A stretch of DNA of 64,000 nucleotides from Thiobacillus sp. 0-1251 (GTDB taxonomy: Bacteria > Pseudomonadota > Gammaproteobacteria > Burkholderiales > Thiobacillaceae): the NCBI GenBank assembly GCA_001899305.1, contig MKWL01000003.1:25580-89579 (forward strand), given 5' to 3'. The first letter of the stretch is position 1. Every line of letters starts with the position of its first letter. The position numbers and the translations under genes were made by a program. A model generated the notes under the pieces. The model had not been told where the DNA came from and searched no databases. It saw only the letters and a list, made by a program, of their open reading frames with translations. Shown here one piece after another: positions 1-10,742 of the stretch.

Positions 1-1
1 G

Positions 2-1267
2 CAGCCGATCCCGGGCGAATTCGACGACTATATTTCGCAGCCGAAGAGCAACGACTACCGTTCGCTTCATACGGCTGTGATCGGGCCGGAGGATCGGGCA
101 CTCGAGGTTCAGATCCGTACTTTCGACATGCACCGGCATGCCGAACTCGGGGTCGCTGCGCACTGGCGCTACAAGGAGGGCGGCCGCCAGGATGCGCAGT
201 ACGAGGAAAAGATCGCCTGGCTGCGGCGCATCCTGGAATGGAAGGACGACGTTGCCGACAGCAGCGAGTTTACCGAACAGTTCAAGACCGAGCTGTTCCA
301 GGACCAGGTCTACGTGCTGACGCCGCAGGGCAGGGTCGTGGCGCTCGACCGGGGCGCCACGCCGGTGGATTTCGCCTACGCGCTGCACACCGATCTGGGG
401 CATCGCTGCCGCGGCGCCAAGGTCAATGGTGCGATGGTGCCGCTCAACACGGTGCTCGACAACGGCCAGCGCGTCGAGATCGTCACGGTGAAGGAAGGCG
501 AGCCGAGCCGTGACTGGCTCAATCCGGCACTGGGCTACCTGGTCACCCATCGCGCACGCTCCAAGGTGCGCACCTGGTTTCGCCAGCGCGATGTCGGCGA
601 GCAGGTGAGCCTCGGCCGCACCCTGCTGGAAAAAGAGCTCAAGCGCCTGGGCGTGGGCGACACGAATCAGGAGAAGCTCGCGCAGCGGCTCAAGTTCGGC
701 AAGGTGGAGGAGTTCCTGGCTGCGCTCGGTCGCGGCGATGTCGGCCAGCGCGATCTGGTCAATGCCCTGCAGGAGCCAGGCAAGCCTTCGCCGGCGCTGA
801 CGCCCACCGCCAAACCGCGTGCGCGCGCCCGATCGGGCAATCCCGTCACCATTCCTGGCCTGGGCGACGTGCCGTTGACACTGGCCCGTTGCTGCAAGCC
901 GCAGCCACCCGACGACATTGTCGCCTACACCACGGTCGGGCGCGGACTGACCGTGCATCGTCACGACTGCGCCTCGCTCAAGCGAGCCAATCCTGCCCGC
1001 ATGCTGCCAGCGGAATGGGTGCTCGACGCAAATGCCGCCTTCGAGGTGGACATTCGCCTCAAGGCCTTCGACCGGCAAGGTCTGCTGCGCGACGTGTCCG
1101 ACGTCATCGCCAAGGACAGGCTCGACGTGCTGCGCGTGAATACCGAGAGTCGTGGCGAATATGCCCATATGCAGCTCACCGTGCGGATACGGGAACTGCA
1201 GCAGCTGGCTCGGCTGCTGGCGCGCCTGCAGCATGTACAAAACATGATCGAGGTGAGCCGCGGCTGA
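2..1267 (+). CDS. relA: GTP pyrophosphokinase RelA, 3' part
   Basis: The reading frame is already open at the window edge, so the 5' end (HD-like and most of the synthetase domain) is missing. What remains starts in the ppGpp synthetase domain (FDDYI, then RSLHTAV and EVQIRT). It continues with a TGS domain (VYVLTPQGRVVALDRGATP), a helical region, the conserved Cys-Cys motif (LARCCKP) of the ribosome-associated zinc-finger-like domain, and a C-terminal ACT/RRM domain (KAFDRQGLLRDVSDVI). The protein makes (p)ppGpp from GTP or GDP and ATP on stalled ribosomes. The layout is shared by RelA and SpoT; the sequence around the TGS and Cys-Cys parts reads more like RelA. The missing HD region would decide this. 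Confidence 0.88.
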   Translation, partial: QPIPGEFDDYISQPKSNDYRSLHTAVIGPEDRALEVQIRTFDMHRHAELGVAAHWRYKEGGRQDAQYEEKIAWLRRILEWKDDVADSSEFTEQFKTELFQDQVYVLTPQGRVVALDRGATPVDFAYALHTDLGHRCRGAKVNGAMVPLNTVLDNGQRVEIVTVKEGEPSRDWLNPALGYLVTHRARSKVRTWFRQRDVGEQVSLGRTLLEKELKRLGVGDTNQEKLAQRLKFGKVEEFLAALGRGDVGQRDLVNALQEPGKPSPALTPTAKPRARARSGNPVTIPGLGDVPLTLARCCKPQPPDDIVAYTTVGRGLTVHRHDCASLKRANPARMLPAEWVLDANAAFEVDIRLKAFDRQGLLRDVSDVIAKDRLDVLRVNTESRGEYAHMQLTVRIRELQQLARLLARLQHVQNMIEVSRG

Positions 1268-1318
1268 GCATGCCGGGCCGCCGCTTGTCTGCCCCTTATC
1301 GTTGATCGCTTTCACGCC

Positions 1319-2197
1319 ATGCCAGCCCAGCCCGCCATTTTCGATCCCATTCCCCTTCATGCACGGCATCTGTTCTTCGATCTGGAGCCAGGGGCCGATT
1401 GCCGGTCAGCCCTGCATGCGCTGGCCGCACAATGCGACGGTCACTCGGCCGTGCTGGGTATCGGCCAGGAGGTTACGCAGGCCCTCGGCGTGCAGCTTGA
1501 GGGGCTGCGTGGTTTCCCCGTCCTGCCGGATGCACGCCCTCCGATTCCGGCGACACAACATGCACTCTGGCTGTGGCTGCGCGGCGATGAGCCAGGCGAT
1601 CTGCTGTTGCGCGGCCATGCCTTACAGGCGCTGGTTGCACCCGCCTTCAAATTGACGCAGGCGGTTGTCAGTTTCCGCCATCAGGATTGCCGTGATCTGA
1701 CAGGATACGAAGACGGCACCGAAAATCCCAAGGATGAGGATGCGGTCGAGGCTGCAGTGGCGCAGGGGCAGGGCGCGGGCATCGACGGTTCCAGTTTTGC
1801 GGCGGTGCAGCAGTGGCTGCATGATTTCCCCGGATTCGATGCAATGTCCCGTGCCGAGCAGGACAACTGTTTCGGCCGCGAACGCGACAGCAATGAAGAG
1901 CTCGATGATGCGCCCGAATCGGCGCACGTCAAGCGCACCGCGCAGGAGAATTTCGAACCCGAGGCCTTCGTGGTCCGCCGTTCCATGCCGTGGGTGGCGG
2001 GCGCAGATGCGGGACTCGTGTTCCTGGCGTTTGGCAAGTCGTTCGATGCCTTCGAAGCGCAACTGCGTCGTATGACTGGCCACGACGATGGCATCACCGA
2101 CGCGCTGTTCCGCTTCACCCGCCCGCTTACCGGCGGGTATTACTGGTGTCCGCCGCGGGGCAGTGCGGGCATCGATCTGAGGGCCTTGGAGCGCTGA
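1319..2197 (+). CDS. Dyp-type heme peroxidase
   Basis: This 292-residue protein has the family signature GxxDGTxN (GYEDGTENP, about residue 128) that holds the distal catalytic Asp. It also has a downstream His (HVKRT) expected to be the proximal heme ligand and the distal-side Arg in RRSMPW. The length matches the YfeX-like class of about 300 residues. No signal peptide is visible, so it is probably cytoplasmic. Members oxidise dyes and other reductants with H2O2 and some have been linked to porphyrin handling; the physiological substrate cannot be read from sequence. Its stop is followed 2 bases later by the start of the next gene, so the two are probably translated together. Confidence 0.9.
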   Translation: MPAQPAIFDPIPLHARHLFFDLEPGADCRSALHALAAQCDGHSAVLGIGQEVTQALGVQLEGLRGFPVLPDARPPIPATQHALWLWLRGDEPGDLLLRGHALQALVAPAFKLTQAVVSFRHQDCRDLTGYEDGTENPKDEDAVEAAVAQGQGAGIDGSSFAAVQQWLHDFPGFDAMSRAEQDNCFGRERDSNEELDDAPESAHVKRTAQENFEPEAFVVRRSMPWVAGADAGLVFLAFGKSFDAFEAQLRRMTGHDDGITDALFRFTRPLTGGYYWCPPRGSAGIDLRALER

Positions 2198-2199
2198 AC

Positions 2200-2607
2200 A
2201 TGGCTGTGTCGGATGGCGCTCCGAACGAGCCGTCTGCACGGCTGCCATGGTGGCGCAACTGGAAAGTGATGCTGCCGTTGTGGTGCGCGATCGGCGGGCT
2301 GGTATGGCTGGGACTGCATTTCAATGTCGACCGCGGCGTGATCGCAGCCAGCGTGGTGGCGGTGGGGCTGATCTCCAATGCCTTCGTCTGGCTGCTGGGC
2401 GTCATCGCATTGGTGCCGGTGATCGGCCCGATCATCGTCAAGATCCTGTCGATCGGCTTCATCTGGCTGCTCAACGCGATCGGCTATCTGGTGTCCTATG
2501 TCGCCATCCGGCGCGGCTATTCGAAGGACGTCCTGACCTATCGCGGGCTGACCATTGCGGTCATCATCGGCATCGTGATCGGTTTCGTGCTCGGGAAGCT
2601 GCTCTAG
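2200..2607 (+). CDS. Small inner-membrane protein of unknown function
   Basis: This 135-residue protein starts at the ATG two bases after the peroxidase stop. I chose that start because the in-frame sequence upstream only covers the peroxidase gene in another frame. It has a short polar N-terminus with WWRNWK, then at least four hydrophobic segments (around residues 20-38, 42-62, 65-85 and 115-134). The last ends close to the C-terminus (GIVIGFVLGKLL). No catalytic motif is visible. The tight coupling to the Dyp peroxidase suggests a shared transcript, but no function follows from that. Confidence 0.75.
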   Translation: MAVSDGAPNEPSARLPWWRNWKVMLPLWCAIGGLVWLGLHFNVDRGVIAASVVAVGLISNAFVWLLGVIALVPVIGPIIVKILSIGFIWLLNAIGYLVSYVAIRRGYSKDVLTYRGLTIAVIIGIVIGFVLGKLL

Positions 2608-2621
2608 TCCTGGGAAAGCGC

Positions 2622-3740
2622 CTAGGCCGCGGCCAGAATCGTGCGTGCCAGTTGCTGCAGCCCGCTGACCGACAGATCGTCCGTGCGGAAGATCTGGTCG
2701 GAGGGCGAGGCTGCGTAATTTTTCGCGAGCGATTTGAGATAGGTCGGGTCGTAATGCTGGTCGAGCAGGGCGGTCACCAGTTCGGGCCACGCCCGTTCAT
2801 TGGCCAGCGTCTGCCACGTCGCCACCGTCTCGTTGCCGCGCAAGGGCGTGAGGTAGGCGAGCTGGCGATTGATCGTCCCGGGATCGTGCAGGAAATGCAT
2901 GTAATCCTCGGTCAGCAAGCGGACCCGCGCTGCCAGGGGCACCTCCAGCCGCAGGCAGATACTGGCGCGCATGGCGGTGATCAGCGCGTCGGGGACGCGC
3001 AGTGCGCCGATCTTCTTGCTTTCCGATTCGACGAATACGGGGTGTGCCGAGTCGAAGCGGCTCAACGCGAACCAGATCGCGCTTTCGAAGCTTTTTTGCG
3101 ATGGCTGAGGCTGATCCGGGAGCGCGCCCAGCAGCGAACCTCGGTGCGCCGCCAGCGCCTCGAGATCGAGTACCTGGGCGCCTGCGTCAGCCAGGGCCTG
3201 GAGCAGGCGACTTTTGCCGCTGCCGGTCGGACCGCATACCACGCGATAGGTCAACAGTGCCGGCAGGCGGTCGAGCTCGGCCACCACATGACGCCGATAG
3301 GCCTTGTAGCCCCCTTCGAGCTGCACGGCGCCAAAACCGATTTTCTGCAGGACATGCGTCAGCGAGCCGCTGCGGCTGCCGCCGCGCCAGCAATAGACGA
3401 GTGGACGATACGATTTGGGCTTGTCGATGAACCAGGCGTCCAGATGTTTCGCGATGTTGCGCGAAACCAGTGCCGCGCCGGCCTTCTTGGCTTCGAACGA
3501 TGATATCTGCTTGTACAGCGTCCCCACACGTTCGCGCTCGGCGTCGTCCAGTACCGGTAAATTGACCGCACCAGGAATATGGTCCTCAGAAAATTCACCG
3601 GGGGAACGGACATCGATGATGTCAGTGTAGGCGGGGAGGTCTGCTACGGTGACAGGCAAACTGAGCTCAACTTTCGAGGAAAAAACGTGGGGATGGGTTG
3701 GAACGACGCCATTGTCACATGGCTGTCGTCGCGCTGGCAA
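2622..3740 (-). CDS. mnmH: tRNA 2-selenouridine synthase (SelU)
   Basis: The 372-residue protein has an N-terminal rhodanese domain (DVRSPGEF near residue 42; active-site loop YCWRGGSRSG with the catalytic Cys) followed by a P-loop domain (GPTGSGKS). This two-part layout is specific to MnmH/SelU. The enzyme replaces sulfur with selenium in 2-thiouridine at the tRNA wobble position, using selenophosphate and a geranylated intermediate. The E. coli homologue is about 364 residues and begins nearer the rhodanese core, so the first 15-20 residues here may be untranslated; a TTG further in is a possible start. It converges with the preceding membrane-protein gene with 14 bases between stops. Confidence 0.92.
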   Translation of the reverse strand: MPARRQPCDNGVVPTHPHVFSSKVELSLPVTVADLPAYTDIIDVRSPGEFSEDHIPGAVNLPVLDDAERERVGTLYKQISSFEAKKAGAALVSRNIAKHLDAWFIDKPKSYRPLVYCWRGGSRSGSLTHVLQKIGFGAVQLEGGYKAYRRHVVAELDRLPALLTYRVVCGPTGSGKSRLLQALADAGAQVLDLEALAAHRGSLLGALPDQPQPSQKSFESAIWFALSRFDSAHPVFVESESKKIGALRVPDALITAMRASICLRLEVPLAARVRLLTEDYMHFLHDPGTINRQLAYLTPLRGNETVATWQTLANERAWPELVTALLDQHYDPTYLKSLAKNYAASPSDQIFRTDDLSVSGLQQLARTILAAA

Positions 3741-3875
3741 AGGCGGATCTTACTTGGCCAGGAAGGGCAGGCCCCGAATCGTGCGGAGGGACTGTATATG
3801 GGAAAACGCAGAGGAGGCCTCGACTATTTAGCCGGGGCAAATGCGTCAAGGCGCATCACGCGCCATGACGTTGGT

Positions 3876-4049
3876 TCAGACGGCTTTCAGGTTCGCCGGT
3901 TTGCGATCTTCGGCACGCCGGCTCGATGTCTTGCGGCGATCGGCCATGATCTGAGGTGGGAGGGCAGCGTCACGCGGAGCAACGCGGCGGTCCCCCAAAC
4001 GGCGTTCCAACGGAATGAATTCGACGTCGTAAACGGGAAGAGCCGACAT
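3876..4049 (-). CDS. 57-residue Arg-rich protein, unknown
   Basis: The ATG at 4049 is chosen because AAGGA lies 7 bases upstream, a good ribosome binding site; an in-frame ATG 15 codons earlier has none. The product is short and basic, with two related clusters (ERRLGDRR and DRRKTSSRR) and no membrane segment. I do not recognise its family. Its promoter region carries two near-identical palindromes placed on and beside the -10 element (see separate entry). Expression is therefore probably tightly repressed, which is the best evidence that this small gene is real. Confidence 0.6.
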   Translation of the reverse strand: MSALPVYDVEFIPLERRLGDRRVAPRDAALPPQIMADRRKTSSRRAEDRKPANLKAV

Positions 4050-4064
4050 GGGGAATTCCTTGGT

Positions 4065-4110
4065 TGTCGATATATTGACAATTGTAGTCGACATATCGAC
4101 AGAGACACAA
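4065..4110 (-). promoter_or_regulatory. Promoter with two palindromic operators
   Basis: Reading leftwards, a sigma70-like promoter is visible: -35 TTGTGT (4110-4105), an 18-base spacer and -10 TACAAT (4086-4081). One 14-base palindrome, GTCGACATATCGAC (4087-4100, one mismatch), fills most of the spacer. A related 16-base palindrome, TGTCGATATATTGACA (4065-4080, one mismatch), directly follows the -10 over the likely start point. Two copies in these places are what a dimeric repressor would use. The regulator is unknown. Confidence 0.6.
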
Positions 4111-4174
4111 GGGGATAAACGACCGATAAGCGGATTATTTCATCCGTTGGTCGATGCTGTATCCCTTATCGACG

Positions 4175-4618
4175 TTAGCTGGCACGAATGAGGCGCTGCT
4201 TTTCGCGTTGCCATTCGCGTTCTTTTTCTGCCGCACGCTTGTCATGCTGTTTCTTGCCCTTGGCCAGTCCGATTTCCAGCTTGATGCGGCCTTTCGAATA
4301 ATGCATGTCGAGCGGCACCAGCGTGAAGCCGGCGCGTTCGGTCTTGCCGATCAGCTTGTTGATTTCCGCCGCGTGCAGCAGGAGTTTGCGCGAGCGCGTG
4401 GGGTCGGGGTGGATGTGGGTGGAAGCGGTGGGAAGCGGGCTGATATGGCAGCCGATCAGATACACCGCGCCGTTCTTGACGACGACGTAGGCTTCCTTCA
4501 ACTGCACGCGACCGGCGCGGATGGCTTTCACTTCCCAGCCTTCGAGCACGAGGCCGGCCTCGAATTTTTCCTCGATGAAATAATCGTGAAAGGCTTTTTT
4601 GTTATCGGCGATGCTCAT
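4175..4618 (-). CDS. smpB: SsrA-binding protein SmpB
   Basis: The 147-residue protein binds tmRNA and brings it to stalled ribosomes for trans-translation. Family features are the N-terminal [20 protein letters not shown], the core [19 protein letters not shown], and the basic C-terminal tail ([20 protein letters not shown]) that enters the ribosomal mRNA channel. The start is set at the ATG giving MSIADNKK, the usual N-terminus; an ATG seven codons upstream would add an atypical extension. It is divergent from ratA-rnfH, the common proteobacterial arrangement. Confidence 0.96.
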   Translation of the reverse strand: MSIADNKKAFHDYFIEEKFEAGLVLEGWEVKAIRAGRVQLKEAYVVVKNGAVYLIGCHISPLPTASTHIHPDPTRSRKLLLHAAEINKLIGKTERAGFTLVPLDMHYSKGRIKLEIGLAKGKKQHDKRAAEKEREWQREKQRLIRAS

Positions 4619-4831
4619 GGCGGACGGGCTTGCGTACAATTCTTGATTTTACAAGGCTTCAACCCGGATGTTCCATAAATTCACCTGCCTTCGCTCGTTC
4701 CCCGGCCGTCATGAAAGAGTTTGTTCGGTCGGGCGTATGAGTCACTATGGCACTCTTTCTCAAAACTCCCCTGACAGCCAAGTTGCGGCGCGATCATCAG
4801 GCGAATTCATGAAACACCCGGTTTAGTCCTC

Positions 4832-5266
4832 ATGGCGCGTGTGGAAAAAAGTGTGCTGGTGGCACACAGCCCGGAACGTATGTTCGATCTGGTTGATCGG
4901 GTCGAGGATTACCCTGATTTCCTGCCGTGGTGTGGCGGCACCGAGTTGAAGGTCCGCGACGAACACCGTACGGTGGCGACCATTCATATCGCCTATATGG
5001 GCATCCGCCAGAGCTTCACCACCGAAAACACCAAGATGCCTCCGCGCGAAATGCGCATCAGGCTGCAGGATGGCCCGTTTTCCGAACTGGAGGGGGCCTG
5101 GTCGTTTCTGCCGCTGGGGGACGATGCCTGCAAGGTGGAATTTCGCCTGCATTATGTCTTCTCCAGCCGTATGCTGGAAACCATCCTGGCACCCGTTTTC
5201 AGCCACATCACCAATACTTTTGTCGATGCTTTCGTGCGTCGCGCCGACGAGGTGTATGCCGTATGA
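4832..5266 (+). CDS. ratA: RatA/COQ10 family START-domain protein
   Basis: This 144-residue protein is a single START/polyketide-cyclase-like domain. Typical family sequence includes the N-terminal VEKSVLV and [20 protein letters not shown]. In E. coli, RatA is reported to interfere with 70S ribosome assembly, and the mitochondrial homologue Coq10 binds ubiquinone; which role applies here is not visible. The gene starts a two-gene unit with rnfH through an ATGA overlap and lies divergent to smpB, the conserved context of this family. Confidence 0.92.
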   Translation: MARVEKSVLVAHSPERMFDLVDRVEDYPDFLPWCGGTELKVRDEHRTVATIHIAYMGIRQSFTTENTKMPPREMRIRLQDGPFSELEGAWSFLPLGDDACKVEFRLHYVFSSRMLETILAPVFSHITNTFVDAFVRRADEVYAV

Positions 5267-5619
5267 ATACCACCACGATCAATGTCGAGGTCGTTTATGC
5301 CTTGCCCGAGCAGCAAACGCTGCTGCAGGTCCAGCTTGCCGAAGGTGGGACCGTGGAAGAGGCGATACGCCAATCCGGCGTACTGGAGGCCTTTCCCGAC
5401 ATCGATCTCGTCAAGAACAAGATCGGGATTTTCAGCAAGCTGGTCAAGTTGGACGAGCCACTTCGCGACAAGGACCGGGTGGAAATCTATCGTCCCCTGA
5501 TCGCTGATCCCAAAGAAGTGCGCCGCAAGCGCGCGGAAGAAGGCAAAGTCACCAAGAAGGGCGGAGGTGACGCTCCCAGCGACAAGGCTTCGGAAGCAGG
5601 CACGCCCGAAGCGGCGTAA
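5263..5619 (+). CDS. rnfH: RnfH/RatB family ubiquitin-fold protein
   Basis: The 118-residue protein belongs to the UPF0125 family with a beta-grasp fold. The core runs from [16 protein letters not shown] to [31 protein letters not shown], the last part being the family hallmark. A Lys/Gly/Ala-rich tail of about 25 residues follows and is probably disordered. Its ATG overlaps the ratA stop (ATGA), so the two are translationally coupled. The exact role is unsettled; the name comes from rnf electron-transport clusters, but no rnf gene is here. Confidence 0.9.
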   Translation: MNTTTINVEVVYALPEQQTLLQVQLAEGGTVEEAIRQSGVLEAFPDIDLVKNKIGIFSKLVKLDEPLRDKDRVEIYRPLIADPKEVRRKRAEEGKVTKKGGGDAPSDKASEAGTPEAA

Positions 5620-5642
5620 TGCCGTTGGCTGTCTAAGAAGCC

Positions 5643-6119
5643 TTATTTACAGAAATCGGATACGGCCTTCTGGCTGCTTGCCAGCGCACTGGCGCGCGCG
5701 GCATCGTCCATATAGGTGCGTTGTCCGGCGGCATCCGTTGTGTAGACGCGTGGGTTGTTTTGCAGGGTACTGAGATTGTTGCGTGCCTTGTCGCAGTTTT
5801 CGCGCTGTATGCGCGCCTGTTCGGCTTCCTTGTCGGCCTTGGCGCGCGCTTCGTCGGCTTCCTTGCGGCGTTTCTGGTAGGCCTGGTCCTTGGCATCAAG
5901 CGATTGCGTGGCTTGGGACGTGATGTCAGCCTGCCCCGCTGTGCTGTTCTTGATGACCTGGGCTTTCAACGTCGGGGGCTGGTCGGTGTAATGGACGTTG
6001 CCCTGGGCATCCGTCCATTTGTAGAGTTCGGCGTGCGCATGGGCCGAGACGGCCAGCGCGCCCAAAAACAAAAGCCTTCCGGCGTGAATCCGGAAGGCCT
6101 GGCGGTCGAGTCGCGACAA
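5643..6119 (-). CDS. Secreted DUF4124-domain protein
   Basis: The mature part begins with ELYKWTDAQGNVHYTDQPP, the DUF4124 signature of exported proteobacterial proteins. It is followed by a long charged coiled-coil stretch (DAKDQAYQKRRKEADEARAK) and a C-terminal part with two Cys. No ATG sits in a suitable place. The best start is TTG at 6119, two bases after the upstream stop: it has GGGGA upstream and gives a basic n-region plus LLFLGALAV and a cut near AHAHA. This makes about 158 residues. A strong terminator-like hairpin overlaps the signal-peptide codons, so a later TTG is also possible. Function unknown. Confidence 0.72.
   Translation of the reverse strand: MSRLDRQAFRIHAGRLLFLGALAVSAHAHAELYKWTDAQGNVHYTDQPPTLKAQVIKNSTAGQADITSQATQSLDAKDQAYQKRRKEADEARAKADKEAEQARIQRENCDKARNNLSTLQNNPRVYTTDAAGQRTYMDDAARASALASSQKAVSDFCK
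6064..6098 (-). terminator. Rho-independent terminator-like hairpin
   Basis: Reading leftwards, a perfect 9-bp stem GCCTTCCGG/CCGGAAGGC with a 7-base loop is followed by TTTTGTTTTT. It lies just after the lipoprotein gene and within the first codons of the DUF4124 gene, so it either ends the lipoprotein transcript or attenuates the downstream gene. Confidence 0.75.
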
Positions 6120-6121
6120 AA

Positions 6122-6460
6122 TCAGTCCCCGACTTTGAGCAGGGGTTCGTTGAGTTGGGCTATGCCTTTCTGGGCCATGCTGCTGGCAACCTGGGCATCC
6201 TTCAGCACGACTGCACTGTCGCCTTTCGCCGCAGCGGCTTCTGCGGCCTTGAGTGCATTCTCCGCCGTGGTCCACAGGGCATTCTTGGCCTTGGCGGCCT
6301 TGACATCAGCCTGGGCCGTGCTGAGTGCGGCCTGGGCTTCGGCGCTGATGGCGGGCTTGGCCGGGGTGGATTCGCTGCTCGACTGCTTGGCATTCATATC
6401 GGCACAGCCAGACAGACCAAGCAGGGCTACGGAAGTCAGGACAAGCAAAGCTTTGGACAT
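6122..6460 (-). CDS. Small Ala-rich lipoprotein
   Basis: The 112-residue protein starts at ATG 6460, preceded by AGGAG at good spacing. It has a signal peptide with a lipobox (LLGLSGC, Cys 19), so it should be lipid-anchored. The rest is low-complexity Ala/Lys-rich helix (AEAQAALSTAQADVKAAKAK, ENALKAAEAAAAKGD) resembling DUF4398-type or Lpp-like helical lipoproteins. Position +2 after the Cys is Asp at +2 of the mature protein (CAD), which by the E. coli rule suggests inner-membrane retention. Function unknown. Confidence 0.75.
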   Translation of the reverse strand: MSKALLVLTSVALLGLSGCADMNAKQSSSESTPAKPAISAEAQAALSTAQADVKAAKAKNALWTTAENALKAAEAAAAKGDSAVVLKDAQVASSMAQKGIAQLNEPLLKVGD

Positions 6461-6630
6461 TGTTTTATCTCCTCGAGTTGTATGGCGTTCAGGGGTCGGG
6501 CTTGCAACCGTATGCCCTAGCAGATGGAATGCTGACGCAAAGTTAGCTGCATCACACGCGCGAGTCAACCGCTTGACGTGCGATGCATCTTAGTAGATTA
6601 CAACCAAACAGGCACACGGGCGTTTCCCGT

Positions 6631-6660
6631 TTGTGCAGGGGTGGGGCGCGCGCGTATAAT
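6631..6660 (+). promoter_or_regulatory. Putative sigma70 promoter of guaB
   Basis: A consensus -10 TATAAT (6655-6660) is preceded by TTGTGC (6631-6636) with an 18-base spacer. The predicted start point is about 18 bases before the guaB ATG. Confidence 0.6.
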
Positions 6661-6675
6661 TCCGCTTTGCGTTAA

Positions 6676-8145
<1,470 letters not shown>

Positions 8146-8146
8146 C

Positions 8147-8857
8147 ATGCGTTCACGCCGGATAGTCGAGGCGCTGCTGCTGGCTATTGGCATGGTCGTG
8201 GCTGCCTGGGTGCTGGGGCAGGCCTTGCTGCAATTCAAGCAGACCGACCGCAGCGTGGAGGTCAAGGGACTCGCCGAACGCGAAGTCCCGGCCGATACCG
8301 CCATCTGGCCGGTCGCGTTCAGCGAGGCGGACAACGATTTGCCCAAGCTGTATCAGGCCCTGCAGGAAAAGAACGCGAAAATTGCTGCCTTCCTTCAGGC
8401 CAGCGGCTTCAAGCCTGACGAGATTTCAGTTTCGGCGCCGTCGATCACCGACCGCCAGGCGCAGGACTATGGCAACGCCCAACTGGCAGAACGCCTGCGG
8501 TATAGCGGCAAATCGACGCTGACCGTCTATACCCGGCAGGTCGATCGCGTGCGTGAGGCGATGGCGCGCTTGGGCGAACTCGGCAAACAGGGCATCGCCC
8601 TGTCGCCCGAGAACTATGAAAACCGCACGCAGTTCCTGTTCACCGGTCTCAATGCACTGAAGCCGGCCATGATCGAGGAAGCGACCAAGAACGCGCGTAT
8701 CTCGGCTGAAAAATTCGCCAAGGATTCGGATAGTCGCCTGGGCAAGATCCGGCGAGCCAATCAGGGCCAGTTTTCCATCGAAGACCGCGACGCCAGCACG
8801 CCCTACATCAAGAAAGTGCGCGTGGTGTCTTCGGTCGAATACCGCCTCATCGATTAA
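8147..8857 (+). CDS. SIMPL-domain (DUF541) exported protein
   Basis: The 236-residue protein begins at the ATG one base after the guaB stop. It has an N-terminal membrane segment or uncleaved signal ([19 protein letters not shown]) followed by the SIMPL/DUF541 domain, recognised by [20 protein letters not shown] and the regular beta-strand pattern to the C-terminal [11 protein letters not shown]. Members of this family are mostly uncharacterised periplasmic proteins. Being sandwiched between guaB and guaA with no gap suggests co-transcription rather than a role in purine synthesis. Confidence 0.85.
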   Translation: MRSRRIVEALLLAIGMVVAAWVLGQALLQFKQTDRSVEVKGLAEREVPADTAIWPVAFSEADNDLPKLYQALQEKNAKIAAFLQASGFKPDEISVSAPSITDRQAQDYGNAQLAERLRYSGKSTLTVYTRQVDRVREAMARLGELGKQGIALSPENYENRTQFLFTGLNALKPAMIEEATKNARISAEKFAKDSDSRLGKIRRANQGQFSIEDRDASTPYIKKVRVVSSVEYRLID

Positions 8858-8883
8858 CCCTCACCGGGCGAGCCCGGCCAGCC

Positions 8884-10446
<1,563 letters not shown>

Positions 10447-10573
10447 TCCAGGCTTCTTCACGGGCTATCGGCGACTATCGGGAAGTTGTATTAACTTATT
10501 GATTATTATAAGTATATGTCACGACATCTATCGGTAACGATTGCTGGTAACCAGAGCAAAGTGTCGGTTAATC

Positions 10574-10722
10574 TGACGGTAGCCAAATGCTGTCTTTCAG
10601 GATTAGAATTTCTACCGTCAAGCTGTTTGGATGCATGACGGTAAAAAATAAAGCGAAAAGCTAGATTTCATGCGGGTTCCGAGCGGATTGTCATTCTGAA
10701 TGTTTGTGACGGTAAAACCGTC
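10574..10722. repeat. Four TGACGGTA repeats before the integrase gene
   Basis: TGACGGTA occurs at 10574-10581, 10636-10643 and 10707-10714, and inverted (TACCGTCA) at 10613-10620. The last copy lies in a perfect palindrome, GACGGTAAAACCGTC (10708-10722), 20 bases before the integrase ATG. They could be integrase arm-binding sites or operators for int. The remaining AT-richer DNA between guaA and int shows no gene. Confidence 0.55.
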
Positions 10723-10742
10723 GCACGCCAGGGGGAACACCG

